64,000 nucleotides of DNA from Staphylotrichum longicolle (Eukaryota > Ascomycota > Sordariomycetes > Sordariales > Chaetomiaceae): positions 444,468 to 508,467 of the forward strand of contig JAHCVI010000005.1 of assembly GCA_019096155.1 (NCBI GenBank), written 5' to 3'. The position numbers and the translations under genes are program-made. Under the pieces are notes generated by a model. It worked only from the letters and a program-made list of their open reading frames with translations. It was not told the DNA's origin and made no database searches. Within the stretch, counting starts at the first letter, position 1, and each line of letters opens with the position of its first letter. This document shows positions 46,101-57,064 of the stretch, piece by piece.

Positions 46101-48471
46101 GAGTCATCGAAGCTCGAGCGGATGGCAGCAACCACGAGTGTTATTACACGAGGACGGAAAAGCCGGTCGACCCAATGCCGGCCGCGGCCCTGTTCCAACG
46201 CATGCTGCAGAGGCACCCACAGCACGAATCCGAGACCAAGCTGCTAGAAGTGACGGGGTCTCGCTTGGCTGACTGCCTCACGGGCAAGGCCGACCCGCTA
46301 CAGCTGCTTTTCGCCAACCGGGCGAACCGTGAGATCATGGCCGACGTGTACGAGAAGGCACCCATGTGCCAGGCCACCTCACGGCTCCTCGCCGAATTTC
46401 TGGCACGGTCGCTGGCCCACAGCTCTGAGGATGGAGAGTCTTGCGGCCGGGTCTTCCGGATCATCGAAGTCGGCGCGGGCACGGGGGGCACGGCCAAGTG
46501 CCTGGTGGACTATCTTGCGGGGCGGGGTGTCCGGTTTGAGTACACCTTCACCGACATCTCGCCGGCCCTGGTCAGCCAGGCCAAGAAGACGTTTGCAGGG
46601 CGCCCCATGATGAAGTATGCGACGCTGGATTGCGACCGGCCTCCGCCCGCGGAGCTGCGTGGCCAATTTGACGTCGTCGTCGCAACCAACTGCATCCACG
46701 CGACCCAGAACGCGTCGTCGGCGGCAGCCAACATGGCCTCGTTGCTTCGCCCGGACGGCGTCTTCTGCTTGGTCGAGTTCACCCGGGAACTCTACTGGTT
46801 CGACCTGGTCTACGGCCTTCTGGAGGGCTGGTGGGCCTTCAGCGACGGCCGCCAGCACGCCCTCGCCGACCAGTGGTTCTGGGGTGACAGCCTGCGCGCG
46901 GCCGGCTTCCAGCACGTCTCGTGGACAGATGGCCCCAGCAACGAGGCGCGCACCATGCGTGTCATCTGCGCCTTCCCGGCTGCTCCCGTGAGGGAGGCGT
47001 TCAAGCCACTTCCCCGCGGCATCACCAGGAAGGCCGGGCTGCCGGTTGAGACGTTCAAGTGGAAGAGCGCGGGCAACCTGGAACTCAAAGCCGATGTGTA
47101 CTACCCCAAGACAGCCGACGAACCTGGCAGAAAAAGACCTGTTGGTATGTATAGAACCTGGCTGTGGGAATGAACTTTGATGGGGGTGAAAGTGACTGAC
47201 ATGGGCTTACCCTCCGGTCTGATTACAGCTCTCATGATACACGGCGGAGGACACCTGCTCTTCAGTCGTCAGGACATTCCCATGAAGCATGTCCGAGTGC
47301 TCCTGCAGCGCGGCTTCCTCCCGGTCAGCGTGGACTACCGGCTCTGCCCCGAGATGAGCCTGTTTGACGGACCCGTGACAGACTGCCGCGACGCACTGGC
47401 ATGGGTCAGGGAGGTTCTGCCCTCGCTGCCGCTCTCCTGGCCCCACGTCCAAGTCGACCCGACCAAGGTGTTAGCGCTTGGCTGGTCAAGCGGCGGCCAG
47501 CTCGCCATGACATTGGGGTACACGGCAAAATCCCGGGGCATCAAGCCGCCGGACGTCATCCTCCCCTTCTATTCTCCGAGTGACCTGGAAGCTGAATGTA
47601 AGGAAAGGAACACCGACAAAGCCCTGCGAATGAGGCCATATTCGGACTTGTTTTTTGTTTTCTTTTGCCATTTCTTTGCTGACTCGTGATTCGTTTCAAT
47701 GGCAGTTTGGGACAAGCCAATCTACCCCGCCGCGGCAGAGGAACCACCACAAGAGATCTGGGGAGAACTTGACTGCGTGCATGAGGAGCCGGTAAGTACC
47801 CATCCTTTTTCTCCCAGCCGAGCGCAACCCTGCTTGTCCGGGAGGGTGGCGAAGTCTGTTGTCCGGATTTGTCTAATCGAAGCCACCCACCCCCTTGTGG
47901 GACTGGATCGAAACAGATTCTTGAATACACGCCCCTGAGCAACAAGCGCACAACAGGACTTTCCCTAACGCTAAAGGACGACCGGGCCCGGCTGATTCTG
48001 CACATGAACTGGAACGCGCAGTCGGTTCCCGTGCTGATCTGCGGGCTGCCGTGCAAGAGCCGAGCATCAGAGTCGGCATGTTCCTCGTCGTCCGGACCCG
48101 CATCCGCCGTGCGGGACAACGCAATGGACAGCGGAACGGGGACGGATTGGAAGGCGCTGCCGAAGCCCCCCGTTGAACAGATCCGTGCTTGCAGCCCGTA
48201 TTGGCACATCTTGCAGGGCGATTACCGCACACCCACGTTCATGGTGCACGGCAACGCCGACGACTGGATTCCTTACCAGATGACGCAGCGGACCGTCGCC
48301 GCCCTGCGCGAGCGCGGCGTCCCGTGTGGTATCCGCGTTCCCGACCAGTGCGGCCACGCGTTCGACTTGTTCCCCCAGGAAGACCGCCTCGGCGTCGGCT
48401 GGCCGGCGATCGAGGACGCGTATGACTTTGCTTGCTACCAGCTGGCCATGCGGTCATCCACTTCTTCATAG
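40176..48471 (+). CDS. Non-reducing polyketide synthase SAT-KS-AT-PT-ACP-CMeT-TE, with frame breaks
   Basis: Iterative type I NR-PKS making a C-methylated aromatic acid. Exons: about 40176 (or ATG 40164) to 40810, 40907-47144, 47229-47597, 47706-47791 and 47977-48471; about 2600 aa. SAT: GFCAGLL, Cys at 40584. KS: DTACSSS Cys at 41912, HGTGTPVGD His at 42280, GNIGHLEG His at 42397. AT: GHSLGQ near 43240. PT: His at 44233 (VQGHLVLGE) and Asp at 44812 (LDSFVQVA). ACP: LGVDSLMM, Ser at 45400. CMeT: EVGAGTGGTAK near 46466. C-terminal esterase/TE: LMIHGGGH, GWSSGGQ near 47480, HGNADDW, CGHAFD. The order matches the AusA/MpaC-type group. Breaks: one base missing near 40620, a conserved KS segment lost plus a shift at 42071-42099, one base extra near 46025. 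As written it is not translatable in one piece. Confidence 0.85.
42062..42105 (+). other. Damaged KS segment inside the PKS
   Basis: After SPTGATK the family normally has about 12-16 residues including a DGYxRGEG-type loop before the next helix. Here these are absent, the sequence is G-rich, and the frame changes before LSNALADGD. The catalytic Cys and both His residues lie outside. Confidence 0.6.
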
Positions 48472-48765
48472 AAGGGTGCGGAGGGAAAGGGGAGAGGCGG
48501 CTTAAGGGTTATTTGTTATCGTCACTCTCTCTGTAATACAAACATGCAACTCAGGTGGGAACATATGAATCTGGCTGTGATGGTGTCTCTGAGAAGGGCC
48601 AAGATTGTGATCTGCCTCGTTTGTGAGCCGCACGCAGAATCAGGAGACACTCATATTTGCTGTTTGTTTGCGGTTTTTGAAGGGAAGAAGAAACCGGCAG
48701 TCCTCAGAAGAATCATATATTCAGTCTGTACTACCCGAACGACTTGGACACATAAGGTGCGGACG

Positions 48766-51193
48766 TTACTCCCCGATAAACACCGGCTCCCGCTTCTCTC
48801 CAAATGCCAGCAGCCCCTCGCTCCGGTCTTTGGTCCCAAGAACCGACTCATACGCTGCATTTTCTACCGCCTCACAGCTGCAAGCGAGGGCCGCCACGGC
48901 GGCGCGGACAGCGACGGGTCCGCCCTTGGCGATCTCCTCGGCCAGCGCGATGCCGGTGCTAAGTGCGATGGCCCTCTCCGCCTGTGCGGCCAGCGCGAGG
49001 TCGGTGTCGACGGCTGAAGTCACTAGCCGGTTGCATAGGCCCATCGCAGCGGCCTCGTGCGCCGCCATGCGGCGGCCCGTCAAGACCATGTCGAGCGCGC
49101 GTGGCAGGCCGACGATCCGCGGCAGCCGGTAGGTACCGCCAGCGCCGGGGATGATTCCCAGCCGGGTCTCAGGCAGCCCGACGACGGCATTGGACGCAAA
49201 TACGCGTAGGTGGCAGCACAAGGCGAGCTCGAAGCCGCCGCCGAGCGCCGGTCCCGACACGCACGCGATCGAGGGCACCGGCAGGGCAGCCAGGCGCGCG
49301 AAGAGCATACGCAGCCGTCCCAGGAAGTCATGCGTCTCGGCCGCCGTCATGGATCGCCTCTCGACCAGGTCTGCGCCCGCGCAAAAAATGCCGTCGACGG
49401 CGCTGGCCAGGACCAACGCGCGGGCACCGCCGCCGCCAACGGCGGTCCTCTCGGTGTGCAGACCCTCGACCTCCTCGCTCAGCTCCTGGAGCATCTGGCG
49501 GGAGATGGCGTTCTTGGACCGGGGCCGATTCAGCTGGATGATCCGGATGCTGCCAACGTGGGGAGCGTTCATCTCGGTCACGAGCAGCGTGGAGAGTTTC
49601 TTTGTGTTTCCCGCAGGGCAGAAGTCAAGTGTGGGCAGCACGGCTGGCGGCGGGGCGTGGATGGTATCTCGGCTTTGCGGAAGTAGAAGTGCTGGAGAAA
49701 TCATGTCCTCGACTTGCCCGTCGGTTCTCTTCATCCCTGGGGGCGGCCTCCTGCCGACGCCGAGCTCGTCTTCCGGGCCACTGACCGTTTCCTCGACCAT
49801 TCCGTCGGCCGCCGCCGCCGGAATGACCGTCTCTTCCCCCGTCAACCGGCAAAAGAGATCATCCTCCAAAAGACACGCAATAGTGCTCTTCTGCTCAGTG
49901 ATCATGAACTCGCAGCTCCCGTCGGGCAGGCGGGGCATCACAATCACGGCACCCGCCATGGTGCCCCGAGCTGGCAGGCGGAGGGCCTTCATGTGGCCAC
50001 CGAGCAAGGGACCAAAGTCGAGCTCGTGCAGAGCAAACTTGAAGTGGCTTGTCAAGATGATGCCCCCGGTAGGCAGCTCCTCGAGGATATTCAGCCGCGT
50101 GTGGGATTGCTGTTCTGTCCGCTCAGCGTAGCCGACCAGATCGGTAAATTTGTCGGCGGTCATGGCGTTGATCTCGACGCGCAACGCGCGCGCCGCGGCG
50201 GCAAGTCCCTGGTTTCCGTCCTGTAGCACAGCCAGGGGCAACGACGTCCTGGTCATGTATAACACGTTGCCAAAGTAGGGCTCCGGAAGTCCCAGATGGG
50301 ACCGGCAATCCAGGGGCTGCGCAACATGCGTCGTTGCGCCGTCGGCGAGCAGCCCGGCACGATGGCGGGCCACCATGATGCTGCGCCAAATCAGGGCCGA
50401 GATGACGTCGTTTGTCGAGATCCAGTCTTCAGGGTTCTGCAAAGACGCAGACACGGCCCTCTTGGCGTCCGACAAAGCCCTGGCACTGATGCGAAAGGTG
50501 CGGCACGCGCTCTCCACATTGACGATCTGGGAGTGCGTGTTGACTGGCGACGAGGTCCAGGCAGCGTGATTTTCGATGGCGCCGGGGACGCCATGCCCCG
50601 ACACGAGGAGCGTCCGATCGGAGCGATACACGTCGTCCCGCTCTTTCAGGGGGCGGCCAATCTCGGCGGCCTGCGCCTTGCGGAACGCGTCAGAGAAGAT
50701 CTTGATCACCTCGGTCACCCCTCTCCCGTCGGCAGCAATGTGGATGATGGACACGACAAACAGGAGGCCGCCGGCGACGAAATTCGCCTGCATCTGACAC
50801 ACGTCCACCGGGTCGTCGCTGACGTAGGCCACCTCTGGGAGGGGACAGAGTTCTTCGGCCTTGAGAAGGTGCTGAGCAAAACCGTGCCGTTCGAGGTCGT
50901 CGAAACGCAGCCTGTTCGAGAGGTCTTTGATATGGAGCCGAGCAGCCCCTTGAGGGATGAGGTTGCGAAGCCATGGACGGCCGCCTTCCTCGGGGGGGAA
51001 AGGAACAATGGAGCCTGCGAGAAACGGCGCGCGCTGGATGGTGTGGTGGAAGGCGATGTGAAGACAGTCGACGATTCTTTCCCTGGGGGCGTCGCCTGGA
51101 AGGGATCCGCTTGGAGTGGGTAGGTGGGAAGAGCCTGTCCCAATGGAACTTGACCTCAAATCGAGGACACGGGACCGTGAAGGTACTCTCCAT
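48766..51193 (-). CDS. Fused BAHD acyltransferase and enoyl-CoA hydratase
   Basis: One frame from about 51075 to 48766 encodes two enzymes. N-terminal part (to about residue 430): trichothecene-3-O-acetyltransferase-like BAHD fold with the catalytic HIAADGRG (HxxxD), IVDCLHIAFHHTIQRAPFLAG and SHFKFALHELDFGPLLGG. A Pro-rich linker of about 90 residues follows. C-terminal part (about 540-809): AUH-like crotonase with LNRPRSKNAISRQ, FCAGADL, the oxyanion-hole ALGGGFELAL, and LGIIPGAGGTYRLPR. The likely start is the ATG at 51193 (MESTFTVPC), but its frame connects to the main one only through two missing bases, near 51140 and near 51080. The fusion itself has no stop or frame change. Probably acylates the polyketide; the hydratase may supply or edit the acyl-CoA. 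Confidence 0.8.
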
Positions 51194-52648
51194 TCTGTGC
51201 CTTTTCCGTCTCGACGGCAGACCAAACGAGTCGGCCAGCTGTTTGGGTTCTAATTTGCGTGTTGCGGCGATGTTGAGTACCTGTCCCTGATGCGAAATGT
51301 TCACGCTCTACTCTGTATAGGCCTATACACAGGCACGTCTACGCGCGCGAGTCAGCAATCACGCGGAGAGTCTAGACAATTATTTATCAAACTGATACCC
51401 AAGACTGCCTGAATGATGCCGACACTCCTCGTTTTCCTGTTGCCTGGGTCCCATCTCTGCAGGGCTGCTTGCCTGCTATTGCGTCTCGGCTCTCTTTGGA
51501 TGGCAACGGGTTTGGGCTGACGCCGTGTACTTTTTACCCCTTTTCCCCCCTTCTCTCGGCGGTTTTCTCTCTTTTTCATTGGCGCTTTCGGCTGGTTTCA
51601 TGGCCACATATATGATATGGGGGTACCGAATAATCAGCAGTGCCGGGAAACACCAAACCGTCAGCAATGCTACCTCTCCACACTGCGTTCCTCGACCCGC
51701 ACTCTGACTCGATCTCGGGGCTAACATGCCCGATCATTCGAGAGTGGACGCAAGAGTTTGGACCTACCTTATCGGGGCTCAATCCCACTGTCCCGACATG
51801 AGGCACAGTGTGCATTGCACGAGAATACTGGAGCGTGGTGCTTTGTGAAGAGACCCTAGCTGCGGTCGCTGCGAAAGATACACACGCCCCCGTGCCACAT
51901 CCCCACATTTCTTCGGTCCGACAACAGATCTCAACCCTCCGGGTAAGTTGCCGAGGTTGCCTGAGAGCCCCGTCCCGCTGTATTGTTCGCCTCGAGATAC
52001 GGAGTAAGTGGGGGAGCTGAGGTGGGGGTGTGGCACGGGTGACATCGGCATCAGCCTCAGTCCACTCCCGTTCATCCATTCGAGCTTTGTCCAAGGAGAG
52101 GTTCGTGCAGCATTACACTGCATATGACTACGACATTGCGTGCTTCGGCTCTTGTTCCTATCTGAGAAGGTACTGTACCGTATCTCGCAAGGCCGCCGTC
52201 CCCCGCCGGTCTGCGGACAAGGCCACAAACCCCAGTTTGTGGTGTGTGGTCTGTGCAGTCAGCAAAAAAAAACCAAAACAAAAAAAAAAAAAAAAAAAGT
52301 GCCCCTCCCTTGCCCTCCCGCGCCCCTCCCATCCGCAGCGCCGGAGGAATCTTGGCTCGCGGCCAAGGCTTGGTTGGGCTTGGCTCAAAGCTTGTTCCAA
52401 CTTCACCCGCACCGCGGGCTTGAGTTGGGGTTTGGGAGACAACGGCACCTTAATTAACAAAGTACAGTACATAATGTAGATAGTACAGCACCAAGTAACA
52501 CAAATCGCCGGAATGCTAAACGAGTTTTTGATGTTTTCCTGAAACTCTATGTCCACTACCTTATCCATGCTCCCAACAAAATCCCCCACTGCGCATCCTC
52601 CTCGACATTTGCCACCGTGGGAATCGGATCTAGAAACGCGACACCACT
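51194..52648. other. Intergenic region
   Basis: About 1.45 kb with the promoter of the fused enzyme and the 3' region of the regulator at 52649. Contains an A-rich tract. No supported gene. Confidence 0.4.
52265..52299 (+). repeat. Poly(A)-rich tract
   Basis: Two A runs separated by CC and C, the longer being 18 A. It may be a microsatellite or a retroposed tail; no element was found next to it. Confidence 0.5.
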
Positions 52649-53347
52649 TTATCGCTCCCCCCCATGGAGCAGGCGACAATGCTGCAGGCTCGAAGCTGAG
52701 AGACCCGCCATGCTCGTGTCCGCCAGTCTCTCCACCCTCGCGAGGAGTTTGAGCAGCGTTCCGTCCATCTTGGCGAGGTCTTCTCCGCTCTCCCGACGCA
52801 CCGTGCGCCGCAGCACGTCTGCGAAGCCTCGCAGCGTCCGGCACACCAGATCCAGCGCCAATTCGGTGCTCTGTTGCCTGTTGAGTTTGTATGCACCCAG
52901 CAGCATTCTGGCTGGCAAGCACACGACGCGACGTGCCGGTGGTGATTCAGGTTTGCTTTGTGGCGGTAACTGCATGTGGCACGGTTCCCATGGCCAACGA
53001 TCCGGACGTTGACGCAATCGAGTATCGGCCCGTCCGGGCTTTGTATGCTCGTTGGTCAAAGATGGTGGTGTTGCGGCTGTGTTCATGTTGATCGCATAGG
53101 CCGCCACAGCCGCCGCCAGCAGATCGACAAGCTTCGAATAGATTTGTAGCATTGTTTCCCGCACACTGAATGCCGCATGGCAGCCCCGAGCCCAGCAGGC
53201 ATGCCATTGGCGTGAAAGGTCGATGGCTTGCTCGCTAGCCTTGAGGATTGCATCGAAGCGCGCCACGCTCATGCTGTCGATGTGCTTCCACGTCACCACG
53301 GTATCGTCGGCGCAGGTGCACGCCTGCGTGGCTGTTGAAACGTCCAT
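52649..53347 (-). CDS. AflR C-terminal-like protein without zinc cluster
   Basis: 232-residue frame from the ATG at 53347. The pattern CTCADD near the N-terminus, then FDAILKASEQAIDLSRQWHACWARGCHAAFSVRETMLQIYSKLVDLL and a second helical block (LALDLVCRTLRGFADVLRR, about 165-215), resembles the C-terminal regulatory half of AflR-type transcription factors. No Zn2Cys6 motif occurs in it or directly upstream in any frame that I could splice. It may be a truncated regulator, a co-regulator partner of the factor at 55397, or a relic. The middle (about 90-140) is low-complexity. Confidence 0.55.
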   Translation of the reverse strand: MDVSTATQACTCADDTVVTWKHIDSMSVARFDAILKASEQAIDLSRQWHACWARGCHAAFSVRETMLQIYSKLVDLLAAAVAAYAINMNTAATPPSLTNEHTKPGRADTRLRQRPDRWPWEPCHMQLPPQSKPESPPARRVVCLPARMLLGAYKLNRQQSTELALDLVCRTLRGFADVLRRTVRRESGEDLAKMDGTLLKLLARVERLADTSMAGLSASSLQHCRLLHGGER

Positions 53348-54239
53348 CCCGACGTGATTCGAAAACTAATTTGTTAGATCCAACGCCGAGTCCGAAGCTG
53401 CTCCGTTCCTCTTTAACCAGGTACGGGCAGTGAAGCGCCGGCTTGAAGTTATGCTGCGTCTGCAAATCCAGAGACCTAACCGAACGTCTCACTTTGGGAT
53501 CCACGGTGCCGTAATGATGCAGTGAGAGGGGAGGTGGTCAGACTGACACTTGGGATGTGCATTACCAGGTACTGGGTACATTGCCAGGTGTCTCGCATCG
53601 GATGAACTTCTACCATATGATCTGTGCCTAAGCCTTCATCTTCCCCTATCCACGTTGAAACGGTCCTCCACCATTTCCTGCCATATCGGTGCAAGTCAGC
53701 ATTGCATCCGGCGCGGCTGGATCTTCCCGACGGCTCAACGTTTTTCTCTGCTTATTCCAAGGTTGGACGGCCCGCATTACTACCTACGCTTCCAGACAGC
53801 TGCGCCAACAGAAATCAATGAGGTGTCACAGCAGGGGAGATGGCATGGAGTTGCAGGTCAAGTGCTCCATAACGCAACGACACCGTCCAATCAAAGGCTC
53901 AGCGCCGTCGCCCGTTGGTTCGAAAGCCCCATCAGGCCCCCGCAGAATTGTTGCTCACCGCTGCACTCGCGCGGCGGCCGATGCTTGCATGGCACTAGGT
54001 TCTCGTCAAATCCCTGTCAGAGAAGGAACTTTGTCGCTCTCCATTTTTCATGTGAATGCATACATGACTAGCCCGTCGGCGGCTGCGGTGGCCAGGAGCC
54101 CGGAATTCTGCCAGCTGTTTCCAGTTTTCCAAGAATCTACAACGCGAGACCGACGAAGCTGCGGCAAGTTTGCGGGAGCCAGGGGTTTGCAAGACTGCAT
54201 CCGCAAAGGAATGGTTTGGAGCTACGGGTACAGTACCTC
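53348..54239. other. Intergenic region
   Basis: No recognisable gene. It may contain an eroded 5' part of the preceding regulator, but no zinc-cluster codons were found. Confidence 0.4.
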
Positions 54240-54814
54240 CTAGCCAACCTGTTGTATCGTGAATTTCGTCAGTGAGTAGCACTAGGGCCTCGTAGTCAAG
54301 GGACGTCCAATGAGTAATGTATGCATACCTGAAAAACGGTCAACGTGACGTTGGTATCGGCGCCCTCTGTCCGTTCCAGGACGGCAATCCCGACGACCTT
54401 GTTTAGCCAGGTGTAATTCTGCATCCCCGTTTTAAAGCTTGCATGTGCGTACGGGGCATGGCCAGCGTCGTGAAATACAATGTTGGCGCCGTCGCTCGTC
54501 TGCATGACAAAGGTGCCATCCGGCATGAAGTCGCCGTCCTCGCTCGTCAGGCTGAAGTCGGCGCCCATGGGTGCAATTGTGCCGTTCAGACGCGGGCCCG
54601 TAAAAGCCCCGCCCCTGATGGGAATCATCAACTGCGTCTCAGCTGCCACGGCGCCACCCGGGATGGGTGTGCCAGTCTTGAGCTTGATGGTGCAGAGATA
54701 CGTGAGAGCTGGTGCCGGGCGATGTTGGACTGCCGAGTTCCCGAGGACGGGAAGCGCGAAGCCCAGCAGGACCGCTGCCGGCAACCCGGTTCCGAATAAA
54801 GAAGACAGCAACAT
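54240..54814 (-). CDS. Secreted DUF3237 protein
   Basis: DUF3237 beta-barrel protein. Exons 54814-54329 and 54248-54240 (164 aa); the second exon adds only two residues and the stop. The ATG at 54814 begins a signal peptide (MLLSSLFGTGLPAAVLLGF); the open frame extends upstream only from a GTG. The domain fills the rest: LTYLCTIKLKTG, IRGGAFTGPRLNGTI, GADFSLTSEDGDFMPDGTFVMQT, ANIVFHDAGHAPYAHASF and YTWLNKVVGIAV. The TATA box is about 102 bp upstream. DUF3237 proteins occur in some fungal aromatic-metabolite clusters, where a hydrolase or isomerase role has been proposed. Here its function is unknown. Confidence 0.82.
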
Positions 54815-55396
54815 TGCATCCAAGTGGCCGAAGAAGCGCACCCTAAGGTTGGTGGAGTGGTGTCCGTGTGGTGGCGATGAATCGATGTGTACATGTTATC
54901 GCGCACAAGGAAGTACTTATACGTGATTTGGGTCTTGGCCGGCTCATTAATGAGAACCCTAATCAGTACGCCAAGGCCCTTGAAAGGAGCCGAACGACGA
55001 TTTGATCGTGGGAGACGACCAACTGACTTGTCTTCTCTCATCCCGCAAAAGCTCTTCGAACAGGGCATTTTCTGTCCCTGCGCACCACTCTCCCACGCAT
55101 GGGTGTTTAATAACTATGTCATCTCCGGAGCTGTTGAACCTACCCGACCTACTTTGATGTTCTTGCTGTTGCCCTGCCAAATGGTTGGTACTGTGCCTGA
55201 CGTTCCAGAGACACAGAGGGTCACGATGTCCGGATCCTATCGTTATCCGATTTATGGTCTATTCGCCCCGGCATGAGTAACTAAGAAGGTTTCTCTATCT
55301 CTTAAACCCAAACCAAGAATTGCTGTTCTCTATCACATAGTGATGTGATGCTCCCGTTCGATGAAAGGACACAGAACAAAGGAGAACATCCATCAC
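54815..55396. other. Intergenic region
   Basis: Promoter of the DUF3237 gene and 3' region of the Zn2Cys6 gene. No gene seen. Confidence 0.4.
54916..54921 (-). promoter_or_regulatory. TATA-box candidate for the DUF3237 gene
   Basis: TATAAG on the minus strand, 102 bp upstream of the ATG at 54814. Confidence 0.4.
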
Positions 55397-57064
55397 TCAG
55401 CCCACCTCGTCAGTTAGAGCAACATATCCGACCAAGCGCTCTGCTCTATTCGATGCGTCTTCGAGAAGGTCTTGCGCGATTTTGCGGTTCACGTCTCCCG
55501 GTTCGGCGGCCGCAAGCATCTGGGAGAGCCGCACAAATGTATCAATCTGCTGGCTCAGGTACATTTTCAGCATCCTCCGGGAAAAAGACAGTTTAACTTC
55601 TTCGCTGAGCTGAGAATCTCCGACCGTCAGGGGCCGACTTGTGTACGGGAGACAGCGAAAGGAGCCGGCGCCATCCGTATCTGCGGAGAGAGCGCTATTC
55701 GCAGAGGGCGAGGCACTGAATACAGCGCCCCACCAGCTGTCTCCGTGGCTGCCGCTCCTGGTGGTGCTGCTGCTGCTGCTGTTGTTGCTGCCAGTGTGGC
55801 GGGCGTCGCAGCCGCAGCTGCTTTCGAACAGGCCGAGAAGATTACTCGCCACCATGGTCAGGAGCATCAGGGTTTGGCCGCAGCGCTCTTTGCCCATGCA
55901 GACGGGGCAGCCGAGTGTCTTCTCCCGCCCCTCGCGGATGCGGTTGTCGAGTTTGAGGAGCATGTCGAGAGCGCCGGCATTGTCCTGGCCTTGAAACCTG
56001 CTGATGGACGCCAGCAGGCTGGTCAAGTCGACGTGGCATTGCAGAACACACCGGGATTCGGGAGCATGTTGGTGGGTTGACTCTCGGGAGAAAAATACAC
56101 TGGCTTGGGAGAGATGGGTACTGCCGCTCGAAGAGGAAGAGCGGCTCGGCCCGTGGCTGCGTTCGGCCGAGCATGGCTCGCTTCTGACAGAGGTGGCATT
56201 TTTGGAGCCGAGAATATAAGATTCTGGTCGAGATTGGAAGAGGCCCTGTCCGAGTACTGCTTGGTGGCAGTTTATCAAAGGATAGGAAGGCGTCACATGG
56301 CGGGGTTCAAGTTCCCAGCCATCGTCGTAGGACGAGGTGACTGGGCTCGGAGAGAAGCGGACGGTGCTGGTGGGCACCATGGCGCCCGAATGCGGGGGGG
56401 AATCGACACACATTGTCGACGAGCTGAAGATGTCACCAAACCGTGGCTCCTCGCTCGGCACCGCAGGCAAGGCGAGGACCTTGTCCAGCTCGGCCCAGTC
56501 CATGGTGCTCAAGTCATCGTCGAGCGTGCTGCCGTTGTCAGCAATCGCCTCTGCGAGAGACGCTGAGGGGTTGACATTGAAGCGCTGTTCAAGAAGCGAC
56601 GGTCGAGGCGAATGACTCGAACGAGAAGGAAGCGACCGAGCTTCGGCCGGTTCTGGCGTGTCCGGGGCGCTGCCGTTGTCGACACGTACATGTATGCAGG
56701 CCGAGTCGTCGTGGACATGGTCCTGTTCGGCTGGTTGCTGGCCGTGCTGGTGCTGCACCAGAGACGGAAACTGTCTTGTCTGCAGCTGTCCGACTTGCTG
56801 CCCCTCCGCGGCGGCGCTCTCGGTGCCTGGGGTTTGTTGCTGGCGTAGTGGTTGTTCCGCCAGTTCCCTGAGTCGCTGCTCTGCGTGTGGTCGGGCTTTG
56901 AGCGAGGGCCGGCCGATTTTCCGGTACCGGCTGTACACACAGCTGTAGCCATGCCGAATACACCTTGTGCATGACGGCTTCGTCTGGCTGCATTTGACCT
57001 TGGTGTTGAGACATGCGTCACACGAGGAGCGAAGCTTGCCTTCGGTCGCTGAGTTACATGACAT
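55397..57064 (-). CDS. Zn(II)2Cys6 transcription factor, AflR type
   Basis: Likely pathway-specific activator of the cluster. Single exon, 555 aa, start ATG at 57064 (the frame upstream opens only from a TTG). The zinc cluster is at residues 15-42: C-x2-C-x6-C-x6-C-x2-C-x6-C within KLRSSCDAC...CSQTKPSCTRC, followed by the basic linker YRKIGRPSLKARP typical of AflR-type proteins. The middle is Ser/Gln-rich and acidic (DNGSTLDDDLSTMDWAELDKVL), probably activating. The C-terminal half is the AflR-like domain: CHVDLTSLLASISRFQ, LDMLLKLDNRI, CPVCMGKERCGQTLMLLTMVASNLL and SRRMLKMYLSQQIDTFVRLSQML. Frame intact. Confidence 0.88.
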   Translation of the reverse strand: MSCNSATEGKLRSSCDACLNTKVKCSQTKPSCTRCIRHGYSCVYSRYRKIGRPSLKARPHAEQRLRELAEQPLRQQQTPGTESAAAEGQQVGQLQTRQFPSLVQHQHGQQPAEQDHVHDDSACIHVRVDNGSAPDTPEPAEARSLPSRSSHSPRPSLLEQRFNVNPSASLAEAIADNGSTLDDDLSTMDWAELDKVLALPAVPSEEPRFGDIFSSSTMCVDSPPHSGAMVPTSTVRFSPSPVTSSYDDGWELEPRHVTPSYPLINCHQAVLGQGLFQSRPESYILGSKNATSVRSEPCSAERSHGPSRSSSSSGSTHLSQASVFFSRESTHQHAPESRCVLQCHVDLTSLLASISRFQGQDNAGALDMLLKLDNRIREGREKTLGCPVCMGKERCGQTLMLLTMVASNLLGLFESSCGCDARHTGSNNSSSSSTTRSGSHGDSWWGAVFSASPSANSALSADTDGAGSFRCLPYTSRPLTVGDSQLSEEVKLSFSRRMLKMYLSQQIDTFVRLSQMLAAAEPGDVNRKIAQDLLEDASNRAERLVGYVALTDEVG

